Shown here: one piece after another, positions 33,901 to 46,610 of the stretch
Layout of the letters: every line of letters begins with the position of its first letter
How positions within the stretch are numbered: the stretch's first letter is position 1
NCBI RefSeq assembly: GCF_000327385.1
Contig: NW_008711162.1
Coordinates: 820,068-884,067, forward strand
Length of the DNA stretch: 64,000 nucleotides
Origin: Lottia gigantea
Taxonomy: Eukaryota; Mollusca; Gastropoda; Lottiidae
Direction: 5' to 3'
Translations under genes and position numbers: made by a program
Notes under the pieces: model-generated
Told to the model about the DNA's origin: nothing
What the model saw: the letters and a program-made list of their open reading frames with translations, nothing else
The model's database searches: none

Positions 33901-36900
33901 TCACTTAAGGTTAGGATTTATTGCTGTTCTATGGATATTTTTCCTATTCAAAATAATTATGATGAATATTAACCAGATAACAAAGCTATGTTATCATGCT
34001 GTTCTGAAACCGTGTTTAATGAATATTTCATGGACTGATAAAGATCAGTTTGAATTTCATTGATTAGTTATATTATAGTTTGCATCTAGAAAGAATGCAG
34101 ATTATCATTTAGAAAGTTTTGTTTTGGTAACCTAACATCAGTATTTTTAGAAGAAGAAATCCTTCATTGCCTTATTTTGTAAAGAATTCACAAATGGCTT
34201 CACTTTAAGTTGTCGAGCATAAGCTATGTGCACATTAAGCCAGTGGATAGTTGATCTCTTCAAGTTACACATATAAGAAAGATTTCAATTTTGTTATATT
34301 TTTTTTCAGACTGAAAGCCCACCTTTGGCCCAATCTCTACTCAGTGCACTGACAGTAAGTTAAATCACTTTATATTTCTGATGCACCTTAACCCTTTGAA
34401 CCCTAAATGAAATATAACATCATATACCCTGAACTCCAAGTAATAAAAGTAAAAGCTTATGACATTAACGTTGTATGACGTCACTTAGTAACAGCTGGAA
34501 TACCGGTTGCTCGGCTGCATATTGCGTTAGTGTTTGACTGGTAAACCCGCCGCTAGGGTTGAAAGGGTTAAACTATGTCAATAGGGAATATGAATGATAT
34601 TTGTCCATGGTGAATATTAAATGTTGGTCAAATTGTGCTTTAAACAGTAAGAAAGAAAGGACTTTCACTAGAGAAATACAGAATGCAGCCTTTTAATTAC
34701 ACATATAATATAAATTTAAAGAATCAGATATATTTTGCTTTTATTTTTAAGCTCATAGTATATATTTATGGCCAATGCTGTATGGATGACTGGAAGCAAA
34801 TAACATTAACATTACAGAGTTAAGATAAACAGTAAACTTTCTCTATTTCAGGATCTGTTATTCTGTCCAGACTTTACTGTGGCTTCATCTAGAAAGACTG
34901 GTCCTGTAAGTACTAATTGATATTATTCAACCAGCATTTCTTCCATGATAATATAAACATTATCTTAGAATCACATTTGTTGTACTGGGGCTCTGTTGTG
35001 TTCACTTGTGTTCTCTGAATTTATAACAGGCACAACCTTAATCCTAGGGTCAGCTTTCTGTCTACTAATTAAGGGTAGAATATTTCGTCCATGGTTAAGG
35101 TGATAATAGCTTCTATCCGTTCCATCAGTGTGAAGTTTTAGATGGAATGGCAGATCAGTTTATCATTTATTATGCTTGAAGATTTTTATTGTCACCAGAT
35201 TTTTTTAAGGCATTTGCCTTAAAGGGACAGATTCACCATTTACGGAAGTTGATACAGGTCTTGAATATATGTATGAATAAGCTCACAGTCTTCAGAAGTA
35301 CTAGAAATCGCATAATTCCTTCAAAAATATCTTAATCTAGGAATTTCTTTTTCTATTTCTATAGATGTCTTTTCTTTACAGACTCTCACAAAGAGATGAG
35401 TCGTCATTTTAACTTTCAAAAGCAGATAATCTTGACACACACATGGATTTGAATGCTCAAACTTTGACTGTAAACTGTGAACACTATTACTGATAAGCTT
35501 AGCTAAAAAATTCCAATTTCTGAGACTTAAGTATGACTGGTCAAACGGATAGCGAATCTGTCCCTTTTCTGGGCTACAGAAATAGCCGCACTGTTCACTT
35601 GTTACTATTACATATTTCAGGATAACCCAGAAGACATGCATTCTATAGATAGTTGTGAATATATTTGGGAAGCTGGGGTAGGATTTGCTCATTCTCCACC
35701 CCATAACAGTTATCATGATCAAAACAGAACAGAAATCCTGAAATTATTGTTAACATGTTTCTCAGAAACCATGTATCTTCCTCCAATAGGTAAGAGTTGG
35801 CATCTTTGATTATATTTTGATTGAGGACAGGTTGTAGCCTTGTCAGTTAGATTGATGGTATCTTTAATTTATTTGGCTACCTTGAACATATGATGGTCCT
35901 TGAATAATTCATGTTTTCTCACTATTACACAACCCAGCTCTATATGAGGAAAGGTCCTCTGAAAACTATCAATGCCAAAGGTTTAGCCAAGGACATCTGG
36001 TTGACAGAATTGTCCACGAACCAGAGTTGTTATTCTTGTAAAAAATGGTTGTTTTTGTAACTTTACTGTACTGAGTTGAAAAGATCCTTCATTAGATTAA
36101 ATTTCTCTGTTTTTTATTTTTTAGCTGATGCTCATGTCCATCCTAATCAATGGATTCAATTCTTTTCCTCAACTGAAAACAGGTATAAATTTACCATCAT
36201 TGTTTCCATACATGTGCGTTTCAGGACACGGTTCTGCATATGGTTCCGTACCAATCGCTACAGGGTCCTGTTCGAAAAACCGGAGCAGATGCCGCATACG
36301 GAACCGTATCTGCACCCGTATATATGGAACCACTCTTTATTTATTTTAATGAAAGTGATTTTTGCTGTATCCGCATCCAGACTGGATCCGTGCTAAAGGA
36401 AACGCAGCTTAAGGCTGTGACAGCTACAAATTTCCTTATTGCACACTTCATGGAATTGCCTGTCTCCATTTGATTTTATTTTGATGCAGCAACAATAATT
36501 ACTGTGCTTCAGGTTTGAAAAAATTGACGATCTATATTAATGTCTATAACAAATTTCTTTAATTTGATCAATTTTCTTTCAGACATGCTTTACCATTATT
36601 TACCTCCATGTTGAATTTGGTATGTTCCTATGACCCAGTAGGTTATGGTGTTCCCTATAATCATCTGATGTTCTCAGATCATCGTGAGCCTCTAGTAGAA
36701 ATAGCCTTACAAGTGTTATGTGTTACTATGGAAAATGATAGTAACACAGCTCAGAATGTCTCTGTGGATGGAACTGGTAGTGGTACAGCCATGGATCAAA
36801 ATAGTGATGTAAGTTTTTATTCAATGAGTTGTCGAATTTTGTTAAGTGAGCATCTGAAATCATAGTCTTTGATGTTCATCTTATGAGGATTTCTACAACA

Positions 36901-39900
36901 ATTGACATGGATATATTTTGAAAACTGCAATGTCAACAAAAACCTGTAGATTTGTGTACAATGGAAGGACAAATTTTGTCACAGTTCTTGCTATTTTGGT
37001 CAGTCACCTACTAATTTAATGTGATATTTTTTATTTTTTTAGACTGGGGGACCAGACAATCTGTTTGTCAATTATTTATCTAGAATTCATAGAGAAGAGG
37101 TAATTATATAGATCAGTTGCATTTATTTAACGAGTTGTTCAATATTATTTACCAAGCCTTTATACTCTCAAAATTCTTTTATTGAGCAAAATTATTTCAA
37201 ATATAATCAGATTTTAACAAGAAAGATGATGCAGAAAGGCTTACTTCCTTCTTGTTATTGTCATAATGTCATTTGATAATGCCCTGTAGTTTGCAATGAG
37301 GTAAGTTTTCCCAGGTTAGCATCACATACACCTTCCAAAAGCATTGAAAATGTCTTATTAAATTTTTCAGGATTTTACTTTCATACTGAAAGGTATAACT
37401 AGATTATTAAATAACCCTCTAGCTCAGACATATTTACCAGGCTCTACTAAGAAAGTACAATTTCATCAAGAACTGTTGGTTTTATTCTGGAAAATGTGTG
37501 ATATAAACAAGGTTTGTGCATATTTTTGTGCACCACATGATTCTAGTTCTACAGGAATGATAGTGGAAAGATAATACTTTTAAATGTGATTATATCAGCT
37601 GATGATGTGCATTTATTTCCGCATTATATTTACAAGATCCAAATTCTGCGATACCTGTTTTTGTTGTATTCAAACAATTTATGGTCTTAGCCACATTTCA
37701 TTGAGGTTATTTTTGGTAGAATAGTTAAGTCGAATAGCTTAGAATAATACCTATATTATGAGTTTCTGATTTGCAAGAAAGTCGTAAACACAATTATCAT
37801 AGCAGGTGTTGAACGCAGCATAAAACTATAAAAGCCAAGATAATATTATACTATTTAAGCTGCCTAAAGGTAAAGTAAACTATTCATGTTTGCACAAATA
37901 TGTTCAACTACAAAATTTTCTGCATTATGTAGCATTTATATTATATTATTGATTATATTTCAGAAATTTATGTTTTATGTATTAAAAAGTAGTGATGTAT
38001 TAGATATATTGGTACCAATATTGTATTTCTTAAATGATGCCAGAGCTGATCAATGTAAGTCAATTTTTATTGTAATTTCGAACCAAGGGCCGCAGTGATG
38101 TCTGCAATGTTTTCATTGGGTCCAATCTTAGCAATAAGAATCGTTTGCAGACAGCACAGGCTAGATCCCAATAATACCAAAACTAAATAAATACCTAAAG
38201 CTTTCCCTCATTGCACACTGCATGATTCATGATTTATTGAGGCTGTCTTGACCTGACTTTCTCTCTAAAGCGCCCTTGACAGTTGGAAATCGAAAAAGTG
38301 CAGGCTAATGCCACTATCCTGGCAAAATTTCCCTCATTGTACCCTGCATGGAGCAGAAAAGTAGGACGTAACACTTAATTTTATGAGAGAAGTAGTATTG
38401 AGTTGGTGTTATCTTAAAGGTCATTCTTACTTATATATAGATGGAGGCATAATAAAAATCAAATATTTCAGCTCGTGTTGGTTTGATGCATATTGGAGTA
38501 TTTATATTATTATTGTTGAGTGGAGAGAGAAATTTTGGTGTAAGACTCAATAAACCATACTCTGTTAGAGTTCCCATGGATATACCAATATTTACTGGTA
38601 CCCATGCTGATTTCCTCATTATTGTAAGTATATATTATTATAAATATATTCATCATATATATAGTCATTGTATAACAATTATCTACTTTCAATGAGGGAT
38701 TACTTGCGTTTTTCTATAGCTGTTTTAACAGCTTGACATTTCCAAAACTTATTTCATTTAACTATTTTTTGCCTCGGCTCAAAGAGCTTATAAAATTTAA
38801 TGACTTGGTTTGTTTGAAATTGTAAAATTATGGTTTGTTCCATTGTCCACTGCATGTCTTTGCCTATCTACATTGTTAAATGAAGTGTTAAAGGCGTTTA
38901 TACACAAAGTCTGATACGACACTCTATGACACGACAAAAAATAGAAATAATATAAATTGCATAAACTATACATACTGACCACGGTATGACACAACACAAC
39001 TTCCTCCAAAAACTTTATTTTGTTATATTATTTCTATTTTATGGATTATCAAACCATGTCGTGTAGGATCTGTTTTGAGGGCACCTTTAGAGATATATTG
39101 TGTATAATTTATAGTTTAAAATATTGTGTATAATTTATGGTTTAAAATATTGTGTATAATTCTTGTTTTGAATATTATGTATAATTTAAATTAAAAATGT
39201 ATTGTGTATAATTCTTGGTTTAAAATATTGTGTATTATTTCAGGTATTCCATAAAATTATAACAACAGGTCACCAAAGATTACAACCTCTATTTGATTGT
39301 CTTCTTACTATTATTGTTAATGGTAAGATACATTTATAGCTTTTTATTAGACCAATACATTCAGGTTTACATAAGTCATTTAAAGGGAATGTTCATCTCT
39401 TAGCTTGTAGGAGCTCTAGCTGTGGCATCTAAATTTTTCTTACCTTGAGGATTTTTAATGAATGTTTTTCTTTTACAGTTTCTCCCTATTTGAAAACATT
39501 ATCAATGGTTGCTAGTACCAAACTACTACATTTATTGGAAGTAAGTATTAGGTTTTTATTCTTGGATAAATTTTTAAACGTAGCATTTCAGTATTTTGAA
39601 AATTGTCCAATTTTCTTTTCTAAATATAATTTTCCTTTATTTACAGGCGTTCAGTACACCGTGGTTCTTATTTGCGAGTCCTACCAATCATCATTTAGTC
39701 TTCTTCTTACTAGAAGTATTTAACAATATTATACAGTACCAATTTGACGGTAATTCCAATCTAGTCTATACCATCATCAGAAAGAGAAACGTGTTCCACC
39801 AGCTAGCCAACTTACCAGTTGATCATTCAGCTATAGCTAAAGCCATGACCAAGAGAGGCAAGAAGTTTGCTGCTCCTCCTCAAGATACTCGAGATCCTCA

Positions 39901-42900
39901 GACTATGGAAGGAGCTTTACCTGCTGCTGAAGCTGAACCTGGAACTCTCAAGACTTCTTTAGCTGCTACTCCACGTAAGTATCATCAATTCTAATAATAG
40001 CTTTAAAATAAATCTGATTACAACACAGATTTGGATTCTTGTTTCATGGTTTATCTGTTGATAAACCCACTTGCCATCTATGATCTGAAGAGATTCTTAC
40101 ATGACAAGCTCACTGAGAAAGCTGTGACAACCACATGTAAAGAGTTCTGGGATATGACCAAGTTACAGGGCTAAACCCACTTTGACCACTCTGATAATTT
40201 AGCATAAATGAATGGATAAGATGTGCCTGTTTACTTGAACACAATTTATTGTAAAACTTCTTCAGATTAGGGATGACATGTGGAGTAGCTGTATTTTGAT
40301 AAGGTTGCTTTTGAATAGTCTTTTGCTCATTTGGAAATAAAAATAATGGATTCGATGAAATAATACGCAATAAAGTGAGGTTCTATAGCACAGTCAGTTA
40401 CAGCGTTGGTTTTTTACATGACATTGCTTGGTTACAGATAGCAGGTGAAAGTCCGATGACCAGTCAACCCAGCGGTAGATGGATAAGGATAATCTGTAAA
40501 AGATCAATGCCAAGAGGTTCGGAGAAGGAAAAGGATCCTTTGAACCTAAGTTGTTAAATATAGTTGTTTGTTTTTTGTTTTCTTTGTCTAGGTTTAGACA
40601 AAATGACAGAGAAATCAGCCCCAGATGAGAACCATAAAACACCCACATTGAAAGAGATAGCTGAAACTGGTGTAGCTCAAAGTGTACAGCCAGCAAATGA
40701 AATACAAGATCCTATTGAAGATACCAGTAAAGCTGAAAGTGATATCAAGCCAAAATCAGACCAATCACCAACTCATGTAAGTATTAGGTGATGTTTTGCA
40801 TACTTGACTCTGTCAGTAACGTAGGTAAGAGTGGCTGACACGGAAAAAGCCTCAAGTCGTGTAAATAAATTGAGGCCCTGTGTGCTACAGGCTGTACAGA
40901 CAGGCTGAATACCCAAATGTCAGGAGAAAGTTTAAGAATTCACCAATCGTCATCTAATCTGTGATAAAATGACATGACCATATCATTTCTAATCACTTCT
41001 GTCAATATTTTGATAGCCTCCTGCTAGCCCAACAGACAGTGTTGCCAGTAGTACAATAGGTCCCTCAGACAGTGTTGCCAGATTACCTATAAAGAGAGGT
41101 GCTTCCACAGCTGGTAACTGGGTTGCTTCACCAGAATGGGTAAGAAAGCTTTTTTCTTTTAGTAACCTTGTGATCAAGTTGTCAAAATGATCGGAAGATA
41201 TCTTTTTCCAATACTTGAAAAACCGATTGAACTTAATTTCAGCTAACTGTGTCACTGTTCAGAATTAAAATCACACGTGCAAAGCCTGTACAATTCAACA
41301 TAAAGGGGCAAGCAAGTTTAGAATTATGCCACTTTGAGGGTATCAGTATTCTCATGTGCAGTTATTGTTAATACTATTACACCTGCATGAGAAACTATCA
41401 GCTGATAAAGTAAGTATTTGATTGTAGACAAACCTGACATTAGGAATCTAGGTTTAGAGAGGACTACTACTGTATATTGATGATGTTATATTGTAGGTTC
41501 AATCATGGAAACAGAAATTACCATTACAAACTATTATGAGAATGTTACAAGTTTTAGTACCTCAAGTAGAAAAGATCTGTATTGATAAGTAGGTCCCTTT
41601 AGAATTTCCTTTATAGATACACATTTCATTTCATTTCATTTCATTTCATTTCATTTCATTTCATTTCATTTCATTTCATTTCATTTCATTTCATTTCATT
41701 TCATTTCAATTCAATTTCAATTTCAATTTCATTTCATTTCATTTCATTTCAAATTTGAACATAATCTAAGACATACTTGAACACAATTTTATTTAGTGTC
41801 AGGGTGTATTTGGAGAAGTCTCAATCAAAGCACTTGCCTGGGTCACAGGGTGTTTCATAAAATTGTGAACAAATGTGTTTCAGTAACCAATGGGGTAAAT
41901 TAAAACTGGTTACACTATAGTCAAAGGTCATCTCATTTGTGTTTCACCAGGTGCATATTTAAGACAGGATTTACTTCATCAATTGTTTTTGCTATTTTAG
42001 AGGGTTAACAGATGAAAGTGAGATATTAAAATTTTTACAACATGGTACTCTAGTTGGTTTGTTACCAGTACCACATCCAATATTGATCAGGAAGTACCAA
42101 GCTAACAGTGGCACTACTATGTGGTTTAGAACATACTTATGGGGAGTCATCTATCTCAGGTTTGTTATTTTTATAGTCATCTCTTTGAGATATATGCCAA
42201 GGCTAATCGTGGAGCATCATCCACGGAAAGTTTGAGATAAACTTTCAAGCAATTCTTGAAAATATTGGTTACAAACATTTTAGTTAAAACAAACTTTTGT
42301 GAAATTTTAAAAAGATTTTTCTATAACCGTTCATCTTGAGATCTTCGAGATGAACCTTCAAGAAATTCTCAGAAGTTCAAATCAGAACCATTCTTTCGTG
42401 ATTTTATGAGAGTAAAATTTCTGAAGGTTTTGGTTAGAACCTTCTTTCTGAGATCTTGGAGGTAAACTTTCATGCAATTCTTTTCTATTGATATTTTTTG
42501 AAAGAAAGCTTGAAGCAACTGTCGATAGTTTAGATCCATACCTTCTTTTTGAAGTTTTTATCACAGGGAGTATATCTAGAGGTTTCGCTGGCCAAATCTC
42601 ATCTATTGGTATCTACATTGCTTATCGCCATACTACTAATGGACCCAGACTGTTATTTAAATGAATTTGGGTGTGGCACCAGGCTTGGTATGCTTACTAT
42701 TCAAGACAACTGATACCACTTTTCATTGTGACATACTTATTGATTTCGGGTTTCGTTTCGCTGTTCGGATCGTTAGAACTTGGTTTATTTATATAAACCA
42801 AAATGGTCGTTTTAATGAAAGCTTTTTGTAATTTTGATGCTTATCCAAAATAGATTAGGTTTGTAGAAGCTTTCCTTTTGCCAACTCTCCTAGAAATGGT

Positions 42901-44186
42901 ATCTAAATTTCCTAATGACAAGTTCTTACTTGCTGCCAATTGTGGAAGGCTTTTGGCTTTGGGGTCACTTTTAGGTCCGTACATGTATCTTCCTTAAGGT
43001 CATTAGCATGATATGAGTTTCAGTTTTAGCTTTATGGTATCTGAATATATATGATCATCTATATTATATTTGGAGAATATACATTAATCTCTTATCTTGA
43101 CTCTCTTAAAATAGCAAATAGAGGTAGAAATGGTTTAACTTGGTTGCTATGGAAACGAAATGACTATTGTTCATATAGTACTTGGACCTTTCTAAAGCAT
43201 TAATTTCAGAGTGTTTCATTAAAACAATGTTTCCAACTCTCATTTTGAAATGACATCGTTATTCAGCTTAAAAGCAAAATACTAAATTTTAAGAGTATCG
43301 GAGACACTGATAGCATCAATTTGCACCATTCTAATTTTCAATCAGACGTCAGTGATTCTTGCAATTTCTTTTAAACCGTACCATTTTAATTTGGGTTCCT
43401 AAAATCCTGTAGAATTGATTTCAGTTAATCTTGAATTTGAATTACTTTGATTTTGGTGTAGATTGTCAGCCATATACATTAATTTGTCTTGTGATTTACG
43501 CACTTGTGTGGCATAGGCTTAGACAATAGACATTGGTTCTGAAAGGATCAGTTTTGTATTATAAAGATACAATAGCTGACAAAATATGCATTATATACAA
43601 ATTCTTCAGGTGATGTTAGTATATAAAAAATATTTTGGACTATAACTCATCTGATAATGTTAAAAGATGGCAGAAACTTTTCACTATCATGTTTTTTATT
43701 GGACTGCATTTGACTGTCAAATTATTTGAGATTAAAGGGATTGTAAAGAGGTTTTCTAAATTTTGTATGTGAATCGTATGTAATGTGGAATTGCAAGAAC
43801 CACAGACGTCTGATTGAAAAATTGGAATGGTGCAAATTGAAGCTATCAGTGTCCCCGATACACATAAAAAATTTAGAAAACCTCTTTACAATCCCTTTAA
43901 GGGGACTCAATGACTGTACAACTTTGCTTAGTGTAATATTTTTTTACATCATTGGTGTAATCATTAAAGGCAAATAAGTGAGCACTGAGGGTAAATTTTT
44001 CGTGGGCATTAGCAGTTTGGACCTCAGGTTATAGTCCCATTCCAATGAGAAGAAGCTACTAGTATGATCTCTGTGATATTTACTTATTTTATTCAGAAAT
44101 TTTGATTCTTTTTGAATTTCAGAAATGTTGATCCCCCAGTATGGTACGATACCAATGTTAAACTATTTGAAATACAAAGAGTCTAA
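30910..44186 (+). CDS. HID1: HID1 homologue (Hid1/dymeclin family), 20 coding exons
   Basis: Peripheral Golgi protein needed for dense-core vesicle biogenesis and trans-Golgi cargo sorting in animals. Coding exons: 30910-30975, 32628-32841, 33699-33808, 34310-34354, 34852-34905, 35621-35789, 36125-36182, 36583-36808, 37043-37099, 37371-37511, 37964-38054, 38472-38623, 39244-39322, 39479-39540, 39647-39974, 40592-40776, 41017-41139, 41497-41588, 42001-42159, 44123-44186. They total 2475 nt in frame, 824 residues (human 788). The start MGNTDTKLNFRKAVIQLTTK is nearly the human sequence and keeps Gly2 for N-myristoylation. Other near-identical stretches are EAGVGFAHSP, YDPVGYGVPYNHL, LLLLSGERNFGVRLNKPYS, VFFLLEVFNNIIQYQFDGNS, LTDESEILRFLQHGTLVGLL and the C-terminus KLFEIQRV. 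The variable linker (residues about 600-720) is Ser/Pro-rich as in vertebrates. Exon 17 has the weakest acceptor (TTTTGATAG). No defect was seen. Confidence 0.96.
31150..31400 (+). mobile_element. SINE-like repeat in HID1 intron 1
   Basis: Contains AAATGAATGGAGTTTTATGTC, CCTACTTTCTGCAATCCG, TTTTTCATGTCAGCCCC and a B-box-like GGGTTCAACCC. The first phrase is shared with the SINE-like copies at 23415 and 58260. Boundaries are approximate. Confidence 0.45.
32140..32420. mobile_element. Two SINE tails in inverted arrangement, HID1 intron 1
   Basis: AAAACGGGCAATGCCAAGCAG and TTTGCCAGGACAGC on the left are mirrored by GCTGTCCTGGCAAAATTTC and CATGGCATTGCCCGTTTTT on the right. The shared text is the SINE tail also present at 20320 and 38300. 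The pair could form a stem of about 60 bp. Confidence 0.6.
32926..33231. mobile_element. MITE family A in HID1 intron 2
   Basis: TTAAAGGGATTGTAAAGAGA at the left and AAATTTAGAAATCCTTTAA at the right with TTAA flanks. Both arms are present but the central TGACGTCA sites are mutated (GTTATGTCATCAGACAC). Confidence 0.8.
34388..34571. mobile_element. Short MITE with TTAACCCTTTGAACCCTA ends, HID1 intron 4
   Basis: Starts TTAACCCTTTGAACCCTAAA and ends TAGGGTTGAAAGGGTTAA: inverted ends of about 18 bp with TTAA flanks. The 184-bp interior includes TATGACGTCACTT. A possible relative is at 58528-58698. It does not share its body with families A-D. Confidence 0.75.
35219..35568 (-). mobile_element. MITE family B, reverse, HID1 intron 5
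   Basis: TTAAAGGGACAGATTCACCA opens the reverse copy, with CTTCAAAAATATCTTAATCTA, AGATGAGTCGTCATTTTAAC and an end at GCGAATCTGTCCCTTTT. It lies about 50 bp before HID1 exon 6 and causes a long reverse open frame that is not a gene. Confidence 0.75.
38260..38380 (+). mobile_element. SINE tail fragment, HID1 intron 11
   Basis: GCTAATGCCACTATCCTGGC, AAAATTTCCCTCATTGTACC and CTGCATGGAGCAGAAAAGTA match the tail of the tRNA-derived SINE at 20110. The head is missing. Confidence 0.55.
38887..39093. mobile_element. Short MITE in HID1 intron 12
   Basis: Ends TTAAAGGCGTTTATACACAA and GAGGGCACCTTTAGA are loosely inverted, and the inner words AGTCTGATACGACAC and AATAGAAATAATATAA recur in reverse (GTCGTGTAGGATCTG, TTATATTATTTCTATTTTAT). 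Diverged. Confidence 0.5.
39095..39240 (+). repeat. AT-rich tandem repeat abutting HID1 exon 13 acceptor
   Basis: About five units of TTAAAATATTGTGTATAATT (roughly 28 bp) end in AATATTGTGTATTATTTCAG, so the last unit supplies the 3' splice site at 39243. Confidence 0.8.
41622..41752 (+). repeat. (TTTCA)n microsatellite in HID1 intron 18
   Basis: About 17 perfect TTTCA units followed by interrupted units (TTTCAATTCAA). It starts 33 bp after the exon 18 donor, in the sense strand of HID1. Confidence 0.92.
42200..42560 (+). repeat. Degenerate tandem repeat, HID1 intron 19
   Basis: The phrase GATAAACTTTCAAGCAATTC recurs in altered form near 42236, 42349 and 42461 (about 112-bp spacing), with TCTTGAGATC and AGAACC.TTCTTT blocks between. 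Boundaries are soft. Confidence 0.5.
43275..43371. mobile_element. MITE family A, left-arm fragment
   Basis: TATCGGAGACACTGATAGCA, TTGCACCATTCTAATTTTCA and GATTCTTGCAATTTC represent the left arm only. Confidence 0.6.
43732..43900. mobile_element. MITE family A, internally deleted, with clear TTAA flanks
   Basis: TTAAAGGGATTGTAAAGAGG at the left and CTCTTTACAATCCCTTTAA at the right are perfect family ends. The left arm and centre are deleted between TATGTGAATCG and GGAATTGCAAGAACCAC. This copy best shows the TTAA boundary. Confidence 0.8.
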
Positions 44187-44412
44187 AGAGAAAGAAAGAC
44201 ATTTACACTGTGAAGAAAATGAATATCTTTCAACTGATAAACCTACCTGGAAATCTCATTTTAAATATTTTAATGGATCTTATACATATTTATAGGACTA
44301 CCATATAGTCCCATTTTGTACATTATTATACTCCCTGGGACAACTGACAAAGATAACACATATTAATTCCATGATGTACCTTAATGTACTCTTTTGTCAA
44401 CTGATAAAGATT

Positions 44413-44710
44413 TATAAAAGACAGGTTCGCCATTTGTTTGACCAATGGTACCTCAGTCTCAGAAACAGGAATTTTTTTTTAATCTAAATCAGTAATAGTG
44501 TTCGCAGCTCACCATTGAAATTTGATCCTTCAAATCCATGTATGTCCAGAATTATCTGTGTTAAAAATACAACTTGTCTTTTCTTGGACTGCCATATTTA
44601 GAAAATTTAGGTATTTGTGAAATTTTCATACATTTCTAGTACTTCTGAAGACTATTTACTGATATTCGAGATCAAAATCAACTTCGACAATTGCGAATCT
44701 GTCCCTTTAA
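44413..44710 (+). mobile_element. MITE family B in the HID1 3' flank
   Basis: AAAAGACAGGTTCGCCATTT to TTGCGAATCTGTCCCTTTAA, with the family phrases TCAGAAACAGGAATTTTTTT, GTAATAGTGTTCGCAGCTC and CTTCAAATCCATGTATGTCC. It starts 227 bp after the HID1 stop codon and may lie in its 3' UTR. Confidence 0.75.
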
Positions 44711-44905
44711 TAAGTATTCATCTCTCCTCATTATTCCAGTCAACTCAACTGTAAATGGGTTAGGGCAACTCAGGAAGAGATCATTGACAAAACGTTTGGC
44801 CCCGGACCCATGAGAACCCAAGTCATTTCTTGTTCTCTGAAAATCAATATTTGTTAACATAACCACGAAGTATGAATCGTGCTTTAAGACTGATTAAGTC
44901 GAAAC

Positions 44906-44911
44906 AATAAA
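44906..44911 (+). promoter_or_regulatory. HID1: Candidate HID1 polyadenylation signal
   Basis: AATAAA lies 720 bp after the HID1 stop codon. Other AT-rich options further down cannot be excluded. Confidence 0.3.
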
Positions 44912-46610
44912 CATGAGGCGTTTTTGTGGGCTGATTTGATTTGATAGATTAGCTATTTTGTGCATTGGTGAGCCAGGAAGTTAAGACTAGTCAATACATT
45001 TGCGAGAAAGTTTACCTAAACTGGCTAGGCTAATCATTCTGATTGTCCCAGAAGGTCGTCAGGCGATTAGATTAGACTTTTTGAAGATGGCGGCATGTGA
45101 ATGTTCAACAATAATACTAATCAAAATAGATGACTTTCAGCGGAGGCAGCCATATTGCATAATTGCTGATATCAAATTTTGCATTTGTAGTCCACAAAAA
45201 CGCCTATGGTTTATGTTATATCTATTATGGTTGTTATTATGTAGTTGTTATTCTAATTATATTGTATGTTGTATATTTCAAACAGTGGTTATTTATTGTA
45301 TATATAAAGATGTATATGGTTTTTTCTGAATCATGTTGACTCTTTTCCAGCATCTTTTGAAAACCCTGTTCCTGGTTGAATCAAGCCAAAAAGGGTTAGG
45401 AATTACTACCCCAAAAATTTTTTGGACCCTTTGTCCTGTGTTTAAAATGCACTAGCCGATACCATAAACTTTCTTTTATGTTTCAAAACATTTAAATTTC
45501 AACCTCAGAACACTACAGATTTTCAAGCATTCCATTTTATTTAATTTTCATTATTTTTTATTACAAAATTCATTTTTCCAACTTCTGAAAAGTTTTAGTC
45601 ATTTTCATGTGTTGTAGTTTATTATAATTTGTGTTTTGTAAAGAATTGTAAAAAGAAGTATGAAGTAGGTCTATAAAATTTGAGAAAGTAAGTTTGTTTG
45701 TGTATCCATGAATGCGGGATAAATTTGTCTCTAGTTAGACCTGAGGTCTGACTTTATTGTGAGTGGGAAAATTTTTAAGAAGGATTTTAAAGTCAGGTTG
45801 TCTTTTGTATTGAAAGTATTGTGGCTTATAAACAAACCTATAGCCCTTTAAATAGTGTGTGAGAAATCCAGTTTTGAAAGAAATTTTATTTTGATTTTGG
45901 AAAGCTGGTAGACGATGTAATTTAATCTAGTTATATCCTGTGACAGAGTTCATATGATTGATTTTTGGTAAAATATTTGTATAATATTGTATTACTATTG
46001 AAGGAAAAACAGTTGTCTAAATATAAACTCTCCCAAGTGATCAAAAGTACTTTTTTGACCATCTGTATCACTTTTTAGAATGAAAATTCAACATTTGGTT
46101 TGTTTTGCAGTTAATGAAAAATATATTGTTATTAACATTTTCCCTTTGTAGATATGTCAAAAATGATTGCATGTCAAGTTATTAGTAATGGCTTTGTTGC
46201 CTTTCAATTCTATTTTTTTTTTGTTTTGTCATTTCTAAAAAAAAACTTCATTTCATATTGCCAATCCGAAAAGTGTTACAGATAGTTGAAATTTAGCTCT
46301 ATGACTTGGTTATAAGAAATATAAAGATGACTTTAAGTGGGTTGAATTACTTGTATATGGAAATATTGTAATTGTAACATTGACTTTGTTAATGAAAATT
46401 GTGGGATTTGTGCAAATCTTATCATTCTACATTGTTGTATTTAATGTATGTATTAAAAATTATAAACTGCATAATGAATTTCTATTATCATCCCCATACT
46501 TGACACTGATGTCAATCTTCGGGCCACTTTTGGTGACCTTAATCAAATTACATTAAATCTTATGAGATCAAATACATATGATAGAGGCAAAAATTTTTTT
46601 ATCCTGCATC
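44912..46610. other. Intergenic or long HID1 3' UTR, no gene recognised
   Basis: AT-rich sequence with short open frames only (for example 45000-45329, which looks random). No repeat family from elsewhere in the window was found. Confidence 0.45.

Larger units (their letters stand above)
42561..44122. other. Rest of HID1 intron 19
   Basis: Apart from two family A pieces (43275-43371 and 43732-43900), nothing was recognised. Short open frames here lack similarity and splice context. Confidence 0.45.

Noticed and set aside
35321-35722. 133-codon reverse frame
   Set aside because: Covers a family B MITE and the antisense of HID1 exon 6.
36076-36473. Overlapping frames of 73-106 codons around HID1 exon 7
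   Set aside because: They read through the exon 7 donor into a repeat-rich intron; the phase-correct splice to exon 8 matches human HID1.
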